Positions 1-5,471 of a stretch of DNA of 5,471 bases are shown here, piece by piece (position 1 is the first letter of the stretch; every line of letters starts with the position of its first letter). Location of the stretch: positions 1-5,471 of the forward strand of contig WGFF01000183.1 of assembly GCA_015492355.1 (NCBI GenBank), given 5' to 3'. Below the pieces are notes generated by a model. The model ran no database searches. It saw nothing but the letters and a program-made list of their open reading frames with translations, and had not been told where the DNA came from. A program made the position numbers and the translations under genes. This DNA comes from Deltaproteobacteria bacterium (GTDB lineage: Bacteria; Desulfobacterota; GWC2-55-46; S146-73).

Positions 1-4
1 CTTT

Positions 5-11
5 AAGGAGG
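5..11 (+). promoter_or_regulatory. Strong ribosome binding site of the DUF302 gene
   Basis: AAGGAGG matches the anti-Shine-Dalgarno core fully and lies 8 bases before the ATG at 20. It fixes that start codon and suggests efficient translation. The promoter lies outside the window. Confidence 0.9.
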
Positions 12-19
12 CGTGTTTT

Positions 20-409
20 ATGGCAAGGTATGGAATTTCAAAAAAACTCAATGTGGGCTATGACGAGGCTGTGGAAAAGGCGAGGGAGGCCCTTGCAAAG
101 GAAGGTTTCGGTATACTGACAGAGATAGACGTAAAAGCGACCCTTAAAAAGAAGCTCGACAAGGATTTTAGAAGGTATATAATCCTCGGTGCATGCAATC
201 CACCTTTTGCCTACAAGGCACTCACTGTTGAGACAGAGATAGGTCTTCTCATGCCCTGTAACGTGATAGTATACGAGAACGACGATGGAACAGCCACTGT
301 CTCTGCCATAGACCCGGTGGTGGCAATGGGTATGATAGATAATTCTGCCCTTGCCCTTATAGCAAAAGAGGTAAGGGAAAAGATGGAAAAGGTGATAAAC
401 GAGATATAA
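20..409 (+). CDS. DUF302 family protein
   Basis: This 129-residue protein is a complete, single-domain DUF302 member. The family signature is visible: an N-terminal amphipathic helix region (about 12-30), then LGACNP at 57-61 followed by AL.VE.EIGLLMPCNVIVYE (about 67-86), an acidic turn, and SAIDPVVAMGM (about 95-105) before a C-terminal helix. The two conserved cysteines are C59 and C80. There is no signal peptide or membrane segment, so it is probably cytoplasmic, although other DUF302 proteins are exported. The biochemical role of the family is not established; members often occur near redox or sulfur-metabolism genes. The ATG start is fixed by the strong AAGGAGG eight bases upstream. The next gene follows after 54 bases on the same strand, so co-transcription is possible. 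The family call is firm; the function is unknown. Confidence 0.88.
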   Translation: MARYGISKKLNVGYDEAVEKAREALAKEGFGILTEIDVKATLKKKLDKDFRRYIILGACNPPFAYKALTVETEIGLLMPCNVIVYENDDGTATVSAIDPVVAMGMIDNSALALIAKEVREKMEKVINEI

Positions 410-463
410 CCCGTTGAGACTGGAGAGGGACAAGAAAAATACTTCTGAAAGAACAGAAACCCT

Positions 464-1186
464 TTGAATCTTTTTAAACTCATCCCTTATTTATCCTTTT
501 TTATTCTTCTTACACTCTCAATCTCATACGTACATGCGGAAGAGGCTCCTCCGCAATGGACGGGTGAGGCAGAGCTGGGGGTTGTATCAACAAGCGGAAA
601 TACAGATACAAAGACACTGAATACAAAGTTAAAACTACGTCACGAGCGGGGAAGGTTCACCCACGATGGCAGTGCCTATTTTCTATACTCATCCGATACA
701 GGCAGGACCACCGCACAGAGACTCGTTCTCACTGTCAAGGATACGTACCATCTGAGAGAGGTAGACTATCTGTTTGTAAGTCTGAGATACGAGGACGATC
801 TTTTCAGTGGCTATGAATATAGATTCATCGAGACCGTTGGCTATGGCAGACACTTCTTCCACAACAGCCTTACCATTGCGGTAGAGGCAGGTCCTGGTGG
901 CAGGCACAGTAAATTCATGGACGGTACGGTTACAGACGAGTTTCTATTCCGTGTATCAGGGAATCTCGTATGGAGGCTTACAGAATCCACCTCCCTTACA
1001 GAGGACCTATCCACAGAGACAGGTTACAGCGGTACAGTAATAGAATCCACAACAGCACTGAAATCCAGGATTATAGGCAATCTTGCGATGAAGACAAGTG
1101 TAGAGGTAAGGTATAATACCGAGGTACCACAGGGCGTAAAGAAGATGGATATCACCACCTCTGTAACGCTTGTGTATACCTTCTGA
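464..1186 (+). CDS. DUF481 outer-membrane beta-barrel protein
   Basis: This 240-residue protein has a signal peptide: Lys at 5, a hydrophobic core at about 6-22, and VHA just before a likely cleavage after A25. The mature part opens with GEAELGVVSTSGNTDTKTLN (about 34-53), the characteristic DUF481 (YdiY-like) start with its G..STSGNT motif. Alternating polar and hydrophobic strands continue to the end, and the last residue is Phe in SVTLVYTF, a typical signal for BAM-dependent insertion. It should be an outer-membrane barrel; the family is often called salt-stress-induced or of unknown function. The start must be the TTG at 464: an in-frame stop lies at 446-448 and no ATG or GTG lies between that stop and the signal peptide. 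No good Shine-Dalgarno sits at normal distance; the purine stretch GGAGAGGGA at 422-430 is 33 bases away. Translation may be weak or coupled to the upstream gene. Confidence 0.87.
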   Translation: MNLFKLIPYLSFFILLTLSISYVHAEEAPPQWTGEAELGVVSTSGNTDTKTLNTKLKLRHERGRFTHDGSAYFLYSSDTGRTTAQRLVLTVKDTYHLREVDYLFVSLRYEDDLFSGYEYRFIETVGYGRHFFHNSLTIAVEAGPGGRHSKFMDGTVTDEFLFRVSGNLVWRLTESTSLTEDLSTETGYSGTVIESTTALKSRIIGNLAMKTSVEVRYNTEVPQGVKKMDITTSVTLVYTF

Positions 1187-1247
1187 GTCTCTCCATAGAA
1201 GACCCGTGCAGAAAAAACATATAGCCCTGTTACAACATCCGTGAAGA

Positions 1248-1352
1248 TTCCCACCCATGTAAGGTGTCGGGCTTCCCATGCAAACCACGTCTATATCCAG
1301 AGGAGTCAACCTGCGATTTAATGGTTTTCAAGGGATGTGGGAAAGATTTTTT
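1248..1352 (+). terminator. Possible hairpin-plus-T-run terminator after the DUF481 gene
   Basis: Six consecutive T (1347-1352) follow TGGGAA at 1338-1343. That arm can pair with TTCCCA at 1273-1278, or as GTGGGAA with TTCCCAC at 1248-1254. Inside the first pairing a second stem forms, AAACCA (1282-1287) with TGGTTT (1322-1327). The stem is interrupted and the T run starts three bases after it, so this is weak. Its place between the DUF481 stop and the promoter at 1384 fits transcript termination. The rest of the 253-base gap shows no convincing gene. Confidence 0.28.
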
Positions 1353-1383
1353 ACAAAAAGTTACCTCTGGGAGAAACTCACAG

Positions 1384-1411
1384 TTGAGATTGTTCTCCAA
1401 TGATATATAAT
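1384..1411 (+). promoter_or_regulatory. Sigma-70-type promoter of the sthA-like gene
   Basis: TTGAGA (1384-1389, 5 of 6 to consensus) is separated by 16 bases from a perfect TATAAT (1406-1411). The expected transcription start near 1418 would give a leader of about 20 bases before the ATG at 1440. The surrounding bases are very AT-rich. A 6-bp inverted repeat, GGAGAA (1370-1375) and TTCTCC (1393-1398), straddles the -35 and could be an operator, but is short enough to be chance. Confidence 0.7.
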
Positions 1412-1439
1412 TAATATAGGGTACTGCTTCTGTGAAGGT

Positions 1440-2828
1440 ATGAAACACTACGATATAGTTATAGTCGGTTCTGGTCCAGGTGGGGAGAAGGCGGCGATCC
1501 AGGCATCCAAACTCAAAAAGAAGGCCGCCATCATAGAACGTATGCCTTTCATCGGTGGTGCAGGGCTCCATACAGGTACCCTTCCGAGCAAGACCTTGAG
1601 AGAGACCGCCCTGTTTCTTTCCAGCCTCAGACAGAGGGCTATCTGTGGCTTTCAATGTACCATCAGTCGTGACGTAACCCTTGGCGAGTTGATGTACAGG
1701 AAGACCGAGGTCATAAGAAACCAGATGGAGGTGATATTCGATCAACTCGTAAGGAACGATATTGATATAATCTATGGAGAGGCATCATTCATAGATGATC
1801 ATACATTCCTTGTAAAGAGAAACAATAGCACAACTGACAAGGTCCATGGTGATGTAATAGTGCTTGCACCAGGCACAAGACCTGCCAGACCCGATACCAT
1901 TCCATTCGATGCCGAACACATACACGACAGTGATACCATCCTATCCATCGACAGGCTTCCATCCACACTCACCATTATAGGTGGGGGTGTGATAGGATGT
2001 GAGTATGCCTGTATCTTTTCCTGTCTCGGTGTGAAGGTAACCCTTGTGGACAGAAAACCGAGGCTTCTGCCCTTTGCAGACGAAGAGATAGTAACAAGCC
2101 TTATGTACTGGATGCGACACTCTGGCATTACCCTTAAGCTCGGTGAGGAGATGGCTGGAATAGATGTGGAAAGACCTGGCAGGGTTGTAACACATCTTAA
2201 GAGTGGTAAGGTGGTTGTCTCTGAAAAACTCCTCTATACAATGGGCAGGGTAGGGAACACAGAGAGGCTCAATCTTGAGGCAGTCGGCATAGAACCAGAA
2301 GAGAGGGGTTACCTTAAGGTCAACGAGAATTACCAGACCACCGTTCCCCATATATATGCAGTGGGTGATGTGATAGGGTTCCCGTCCCTTGCAGCCACAT
2401 CCAGAGAGCAGGGAAGGAGGGCAGTATGCCATGCCTTCGGACAGGATATGGCAACATGTGAGATTACAGGATATCTGCCCTACGGTATCTATACCATTCC
2501 AGAGATATCCATGATCGGAGAGACAGAGGAGAGCCTTTCAAGGAATGGGATTGCATACGAGACCGGTACCGCCTTCTTCCGTGAGGTGGCAAGGGGACAG
2601 ATAATCGGCGAGATACACGGTCTGCTTAAAATCATATTCCACAGGGATACAAAAAGGTTGCTGGGTGTCCATATCATCGGGGAAAAGGCATCAGAGCTGA
2701 TCCACATCGGACAGGCTGTGCTGAACTTCGGTGGGACTGTGGATTACTTCAAGGATGTGGTCTTCAACTATCCAACCCTCTCTGATGCCTACAAACAGGC
2801 AGCACTGAACGGATTGAATAAGTTATAA
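1440..2828 (+). CDS. sthA: SthA-like soluble pyridine nucleotide transhydrogenase (FAD flavoprotein)
   Basis: This 462-residue protein belongs to the pyridine nucleotide-disulfide oxidoreductase family. It has an N-terminal FAD Rossmann motif (GSGPGG, 10-15, with E33 ending the second strand), an NAD(P) Rossmann motif (GGGVIG, 181-186, with D204 ending the second strand), the second FAD motif (YAVGDVIG, 306-313) and a C-terminal dimerisation domain. Length and the blocks IYTIPEIS (350-357), LLKIIFHRDTK (395-405) and FNYPTLSDAY..AALNGLN (442-460) match SthA/UdhA rather than dihydrolipoamide dehydrogenase. The family moves hydride between NADH and NADPH in the cytoplasm. The active-site segment reads GGAGLHTGTLPSK (39-51): both cysteines of the Lpd CxxxxC motif are absent, and the Lpd His-Glu pair near the C-terminus is replaced by NYPTLSD, so disulfide chemistry is unlikely. 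D204 hints at NAD preference (inference). The ATG is fixed by the FAD motif; the only SD-like bases, GAAGG at 1434-1438, sit one base before it. Confidence 0.82.
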   Translation: MKHYDIVIVGSGPGGEKAAIQASKLKKKAAIIERMPFIGGAGLHTGTLPSKTLRETALFLSSLRQRAICGFQCTISRDVTLGELMYRKTEVIRNQMEVIFDQLVRNDIDIIYGEASFIDDHTFLVKRNNSTTDKVHGDVIVLAPGTRPARPDTIPFDAEHIHDSDTILSIDRLPSTLTIIGGGVIGCEYACIFSCLGVKVTLVDRKPRLLPFADEEIVTSLMYWMRHSGITLKLGEEMAGIDVERPGRVVTHLKSGKVVVSEKLLYTMGRVGNTERLNLEAVGIEPEERGYLKVNENYQTTVPHIYAVGDVIGFPSLAATSREQGRRAVCHAFGQDMATCEITGYLPYGIYTIPEISMIGETEESLSRNGIAYETGTAFFREVARGQIIGEIHGLLKIIFHRDTKRLLGVHIIGEKASELIHIGQAVLNFGGTVDYFKDVVFNYPTLSDAYKQAALNGLNKL

Positions 2829-2941
2829 ACATTGTAAGCCACCTTTCCCCGAACACCCTGTCCGAAGTAAAAGGTTCCTCTGGTAGGGATGCTCTCCATG
2901 ACACCACCCATGGATGAGTCCCCATCTATCAGACCTGCCAT
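2789..2941 (-). CDS. Doubtful 50-codon small ORF on the minus strand
   Basis: On the minus strand an ATG at 2941 opens a 50-residue frame ending at a TAG (2789-2791) inside the end of the sthA-like gene. AGGA lies 9 bases before the ATG, an acceptable Shine-Dalgarno. The product would be Gly-rich (MAGLIDGDSSMGG at its start) with a Tyr/Phe-rich second half (TFYFGQGV, YNVYNLFNPF). I do not recognise a family. No good minus-strand promoter was seen. It covers most of an otherwise gene-free stretch, but a frame this short can arise by chance. Confidence 0.15.
   Translation of the reverse strand: MAGLIDGDSSMGGVMESIPTRGTFYFGQGVRGKVAYNVYNLFNPFSAACL
2892..2918. other. Hairpin in the sthA-HDOD gap
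   Basis: CTC-TCCATG (2892-2900) pairs with CATGGA-T-GAG (2909-2918), nine base pairs with one bulged T and an 8-base loop. It is followed by TATCA/TGATA (2927-2931 with 2941-2945) and CCTGC/GCAGG (2952-2956 with 2960-2964). None has a T run, so these do not look like intrinsic terminators on either strand. They may be part of a structured untranslated RNA. Confidence 0.3.
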
Positions 2942-3007
2942 GATACAGATTCCTGCAAGGCAGGGAAGAATATGGATGGTGGTTTTTAAACATAAGGATG
3001 TAATCCC

Positions 3008-3033
3008 CTATGGACACAGCCATTCTATGGACA
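3008..3033. repeat. Direct repeat CTATGGACA, two copies 17 bases apart
   Basis: CTATGGACA occurs at 3008-3016 and again, identically, at 3025-3033. The 17-base period is not an integral number of helical turns (about 1.6). The second copy contains TGGACA (3028-3033), which could serve as a -35 with the weak -10 AACAAT (3052-3057, 18-base spacer) for the HDOD gene. A regulator-binding role is a guess. Confidence 0.35.
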
Positions 3034-3047
3034 AGGGTATTCACTAA

Positions 3048-3079
3048 AGTTAACAATTCCATACGCCGATTGTTTAACT
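3048..3079. promoter_or_regulatory. Inverted repeat upstream of the HDOD gene
   Basis: AGTTAACAAT (3048-3057) and ATTGTTTAACT (3069-3079) are inverted copies with a single extra T, separated by 11 bases. The right arm ends two bases before the Shine-Dalgarno AAGGA (3082-3086). It could be an operator, as it overlaps the candidate -10, or a hairpin in the mRNA leader that affects ribosome access. It has no following T run, so it is not a terminator. Confidence 0.45.
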
Positions 3080-3081
3080 GA

Positions 3082-3086
3082 AAGGA
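3082..3086 (+). promoter_or_regulatory. Ribosome binding site that decides the GTG start of the HDOD gene
   Basis: AAGGA lies seven bases before the GTG at 3094. No ATG lies near it in frame, so this site supports GTG as the true start. Confidence 0.75.
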
Positions 3087-3093
3087 TTTTGGT

Positions 3094-3960
3094 GTGGATA
3101 TCGACAGAAATAAGCAGGAAAGGCTGAGAAGTATCATAGAAGACTTTACAAGTGTTTCCACAATACCTGTCATCCTGAAGAAGGTATTGATGGTTGTGGA
3201 GGATGAGAACTCCACTGCTGTGGACCTCGAAGATATAATCAAAAGGGATCAGTCCATTGCCTCCAGGATAGTCAGCGTGGCGAATGCACCATTTTACGGA
3301 CGGCAGAGAAAGGTTGAGAGTATCTCACAGGCGATATTTTTACTCGGATTCGATATGGTTAAGAGTCTGGCGATATCTGTGGCTGTGTTCAGCAACATTA
3401 TATACAAGGGGCGATATGATATAAGGGCGCTGTGGAATCACTCCTTCAACGTTGCAATCGCATCAAGTCTTATAGCAGAGAAAACAGGCAGGGCAGGCAT
3501 GGATTCTGCCTTTCTTGCAGGACTGCTACACGATATCGGACGGGCTATACTCCTGCAGATATTTGGTGATGCCTACTTCGATGTATCTGCATCTGGTCCA
3601 GAAGGGTTACTTGAACGTGAGGAGGTAGCCTTTGGTGCGCCACATACACTTACAGGGGCATGGTTCGCAGACAAGAATAAACTGCCAGAGTCGTGTGTGA
3701 AGTCCATAAACTTCCATCACGAACCTGAAAGGTGTCTGCCCGACAAACCAGGGGATAAGTGCCGTGCCCTTGCACAGATAATCCACATTGCAGATGTGCT
3801 CGTAACGACTGACAACAAGGGTTATGAACACGACTGCCTTCCATCACCAGAGTATGATGGGATACTCAAAACAACAGGACTCAAGGAAGAGGATATAGCA
3901 GAGATACAGAAAAGACTCGACTCCATGAAAGAAGAGGTACGAAACTTCTACTTCCTGTAA
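3094..3960 (+). CDS. HDOD domain-containing signalling protein
   Basis: This 288-residue protein is essentially a lone HDOD domain (about 20-235) plus a short charged C-terminal tail with a helical segment (about 264-284). The N-terminal part shows the usual order: IPVILKKVL (24-32), DLEDIIKRDQSIASRIVSVANAPFYG (44-69), then ISQAIFLLGFDMVKSLAI (77-94). The HD-type part follows, with H116, LLHDIGR (H146, D147), HTLTGAWFADKNKLP (H184) and HHEPE (H208, H209), then HIADVL (H231, D234). HDOD proteins act in cyclic-nucleotide signalling, motility, stress or DNA-damage responses; most are considered regulatory and not proven hydrolases. This one keeps the positions that bind metal in HD-GYP relatives, but it lacks the GYP motif. 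No receiver, GGDEF or CheW-like partner domain is fused. The start is the GTG at 3094, supported by AAGGA. A 265-base structured gap upstream suggests its own transcription control. Confidence 0.88.
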   Translation: MDIDRNKQERLRSIIEDFTSVSTIPVILKKVLMVVEDENSTAVDLEDIIKRDQSIASRIVSVANAPFYGRQRKVESISQAIFLLGFDMVKSLAISVAVFSNIIYKGRYDIRALWNHSFNVAIASSLIAEKTGRAGMDSAFLAGLLHDIGRAILLQIFGDAYFDVSASGPEGLLEREEVAFGAPHTLTGAWFADKNKLPESCVKSINFHHEPERCLPDKPGDKCRALAQIIHIADVLVTTDNKGYEHDCLPSPEYDGILKTTGLKEEDIAEIQKRLDSMKEEVRNFYFL

Positions 3961-3989
3961 TCGCCCTCCGAGGAATTAGACAAGTTACC

Positions 3990-4036
3990 CGGGGAGTCTT
4001 TTCATGGAAAAAGTGGCTACTGCCACATCTCTCCCG
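3990..4036 (+). other. Possible three-stem RNA fold in the HDOD-acetolactate synthase gap
   Basis: Three stems fit in under 50 bases: an outer GGGAG (3992-3996) with CTCCC (4031-4035), enclosing TTTTC (3999-4003) with GAAAA (4007-4011) around an ATG triloop, and GTGGC (4013-4017) with GCCAC (4022-4026) around TACT. The outer stem would hide the Shine-Dalgarno of the small ORF at 4004. It does not match any riboswitch consensus that I know. Each stem is short, so the fold is an inference. Confidence 0.3.
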
Positions 4037-4057
4037 TACTATTTCAAGAGACCTTGA
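4004..4057 (+). CDS. Possible 17-residue leader peptide upstream of the acetolactate synthase-like gene
   Basis: An ATG at 4004 sits seven bases after GGGGAG (3991-3996), a good Shine-Dalgarno at ideal spacing, and opens a 17-codon frame, MEKVATATSLPYYFKRP, ending at TGA 4055-4057. It stops 54 bases before the large gene. Its position suggests a regulatory leader ORF. The peptide is not rich in Leu, Val or Ile, as expected for classical ilv attenuators; the run Tyr-Tyr-Phe is its only striking feature. No terminator with a T run follows, so classical transcription attenuation is not supported. It could equally be a chance ORF. Confidence 0.28.
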   Translation: MEKVATATSLPYYFKRP

Positions 4058-4101
4058 TTTTATCTACCCTGGAGCAGGATAAGGGGCTGACTCTTCCAGA
4101 T

Positions 4102-4106
4102 AGGGG
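4102..4106 (+). promoter_or_regulatory. Ribosome binding site of the acetolactate synthase-like gene
   Basis: AGGGG lies five bases before the ATG at 4112. A nearby ATG at 4107 is in another frame and meets TGA after two codons, so 4112 is the start. A second similar run, AAGGGG at 4081-4086, lies about 20 bases upstream, too far to serve the same start. Confidence 0.6.
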
Positions 4107-4111
4107 ATGTC

Positions 4112-5471
4112 ATGAAAAGGGATGTAAAAAGGGCTTCAGACCTCTTTGTTGAATGTCTCGAAGAAGAGGGTGTTGAGTACATATTCGGCATACCCGGGGA
4201 GGAGACCCTTTTTCTTCTCGACTCACTCAGGGATTCACGGATAAGATTCATTGTGACACGTCATGAACAGGCTGCTGGATTTATGGCATCCACATACGGA
4301 CGTCTTACTGGCAGGGCTGGGGTTGTGCTCTCCACCCTTGGTCCTGGTGCGACAAATCTCCTTACAGGTGTTGCCTATGCCCAGCTCGGTGGTATGCCCC
4401 TTGTGGTAATCACAGGGCAGAAGCCTGTCAAAAAGAGTAAACAGGGACATTTCCAGATAATAGATGTAGTCAACATGATGAAGCCCATAACCAAGATGAC
4501 ACGTCAGATAGTAAGTGCAGAGAACATCCCATCCCTTGTACGTGAGGCTTTCAAACTTGCAGAGGAGGAGAGACCAGGTGCAGTACATCTCGAACTGCCA
4601 GAGGATATAGCACTGGAGATGACAGAGAGCAAACCTCTGAGACGTGTGAGCACGAGACGTCCTGGACCAGACCCCAAGGCTGTAGAAAGGGCTGTAAGGA
4701 TAATACACTCGTCACAAAAACCCCTTATACTCGTTGCAGCAGGAGCCAATAGAAAAAGGGTGAGAAAGGAACTCACAGAGTTTATAGAGAAGACAGGGAT
4801 ACCATTCTTTACAACACAGATGGGCAAGGGGGTGGTGGATGAAAGGAGCGAACATTACCTCGGAACCGCTGCACTCACTGAAAAGGACTACCTTCACTGT
4901 GCCATTGACAGGGCTGACCTTATAATCTCCATAGGGCACGATATCACAGAAAAACCCCCTGCCATAATGGGCTATGGAAAGAGAAAGGTTATCCATATAA
5001 ACTTCTATCCCGCCTTCATAGATGATGTGTACTTCCCCACCCATGAGCTCATAGGGGATATAGCGCTCTCCATAAAGGCTATAACCGAGAGGATAGAAAA
5101 AACATCCTATGACCTTGATTATTTTAGAAGGATCATAAAAGAGATGAGAAAACAGCTCTACGAACGATCCGACGACGATACCTTCCCTGTAAAACCACAG
5201 AGACTGATAAGGGACCTGAGGGCAGTACTGCCTGATAACGGTATACTCACCCTTGACAACGGCATGTACAAGATATGGATTGCAAGAAACTATCCTGCAT
5301 ATGAACAGAACACCGTACTCCTTGATAACGCCCTTGCGACCATGGGTGGAGGTCTTCCATCAGCCATCACTGCTAAGATGGTACATCCTGAAAGGAAGGT
5401 GGTCTCTGTGTGTGGTGATGGTGGATTCATGATGAACTCACAGGAACTTGAAACCGCTGTACGGCTCGGTG
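4112..5471 (+). CDS. Acetolactate synthase-like ThDP-dependent enzyme, large subunit (3' end missing)
   Basis: The frame is open for 453 codons to the window edge; family members run to about 550 residues, so roughly the last 100 are missing. The order of domains is that of ThDP enzymes. The N-terminal pyrimidine-binding domain has IFGIPGEE (24-31), the catalytic-type Glu E52 in TRHEQAAGFMA and STLGPGATNLLTG (74-86). A central domain (about 185-330) follows with DLIISIGHDITE and VIHINFYPAF. The start of the pyrophosphate domain has LDNGMYKIWIARNYP (381-395) and VVSVCGDGGFM (430-440, GDG at 435-437). The paired Asn of the GDG motif lies beyond the edge. It should condense two pyruvates to acetolactate. 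Central and C-terminal blocks resemble catabolic AlsS/BudB (IWIAR, NPERKVVSV-like HPERKVVSV, ELETAVRL), while GHFQIIDVV (112-120) recalls the AFQE block of IlvB. Other ThDP decarboxylases remain possible. No small regulatory subunit is visible. Confidence 0.82.
   Translation, partial: MKRDVKRASDLFVECLEEEGVEYIFGIPGEETLFLLDSLRDSRIRFIVTRHEQAAGFMASTYGRLTGRAGVVLSTLGPGATNLLTGVAYAQLGGMPLVVITGQKPVKKSKQGHFQIIDVVNMMKPITKMTRQIVSAENIPSLVREAFKLAEEERPGAVHLELPEDIALEMTESKPLRRVSTRRPGPDPKAVERAVRIIHSSQKPLILVAAGANRKRVRKELTEFIEKTGIPFFTTQMGKGVVDERSEHYLGTAALTEKDYLHCAIDRADLIISIGHDITEKPPAIMGYGKRKVIHINFYPAFIDDVYFPTHELIGDIALSIKAITERIEKTSYDLDYFRRIIKEMRKQLYERSDDDTFPVKPQRLIRDLRAVLPDNGILTLDNGMYKIWIARNYPAYEQNTVLLDNALATMGGGLPSAITAKMVHPERKVVSVCGDGGFMMNSQELETAVRLG

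Noticed and set aside
414..443. Promoter for the DUF481 gene: TTGAGA (414-419), 18-base spacer, AATACT (438-443)
   Set aside because: The -10 matches only 4 of 6 and the spacing to the upstream gene is short, so read-through is equally likely.
1007..1309. Minus-strand open frames covering the DUF481 end and the following gap
   Set aside because: They run opposite to a well-supported gene, have Cys- and Tyr-rich composition without domain-like pattern, and no convincing RBS. They are most likely shadows.
1187..1439. Vestige of a gene on the + strand (an open stretch of about 40 codons at 1196-1322)
   Set aside because: It has no start codon or RBS and no recognisable protein pattern, and ends in TAA.
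1440..2828. Dihydrolipoamide dehydrogenase (lpdA) for the flavoprotein
   Set aside because: The CxxxxC motif and the C-terminal His-Glu pair are missing, and the conserved blocks match SthA better.
3094..3960. HD-GYP phosphodiesterase for the HDOD gene
   Set aside because: There is no HHExxDGxGYP motif. The HHEPE segment and the N-terminal blocks are those of HDOD.
4008..4026. Minus-strand terminator: hairpin GTGGC/GCCAC followed by five T on that strand
   Set aside because: The stem has only five pairs and no minus-strand gene ends there. The bases are better explained by the + strand fold.
4054..4083. Promoter for the acetolactate synthase-like gene: TTGATT, 18-base spacer, GATAAG
   Set aside because: Both boxes are imperfect (4 of 6 each), so it cannot be separated from background.

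Overview
All the well-supported genes lie on the + strand. There are five: four complete and one cut by the right edge. The outer-membrane DUF481 protein, with a cleavable signal peptide and a C-terminal Phe, indicates a diderm (Gram-negative) bacterium. Codon use leans on AGA/AGG for Arg and ATA for Ile at moderate GC (judged by eye, not computed). With a SthA-type flavoprotein and an HDOD regulator this would fit an anaerobic or microaerobic lineage such as Nitrospirota or Desulfobacterota, but the window does not settle the taxonomy.

Left part (1-1186): a small DUF302 protein with a very strong Shine-Dalgarno, then 54 bases later a DUF481 outer-membrane beta-barrel protein that starts at TTG. 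Middle (1187-2828): a 253-base gap with a possible terminator and the clearest promoter of the window (TTGAGA-16-TATAAT), then a SthA-like pyridine nucleotide-disulfide oxidoreductase family flavoprotein that lacks both redox cysteines. Next (2829-3960): a 265-base gap rich in hairpins and short repeats, with an inverted repeat just before the RBS of an HDOD-domain signalling protein that starts at GTG. Right part (3961-5471): a 151-base gap holding a possible 17-codon leader ORF inside a three-stem fold, then a ThDP-dependent acetolactate synthase-like large subunit truncated at the C-terminus.

The genes do not form a recognisable single pathway. Two are redox or carbon-metabolism enzymes (NAD(P)H balancing and pyruvate-derived acetolactate), one is a signalling protein and two are envelope or unknown-function proteins. 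No mobile element, CRISPR, tRNA or rRNA was seen. The points most worth a second look are the leader ORF and fold before the acetolactate synthase-like gene, the cysteine-free flavoprotein active site, and the structured gap before the HDOD gene. No clearly new system is demonstrated.
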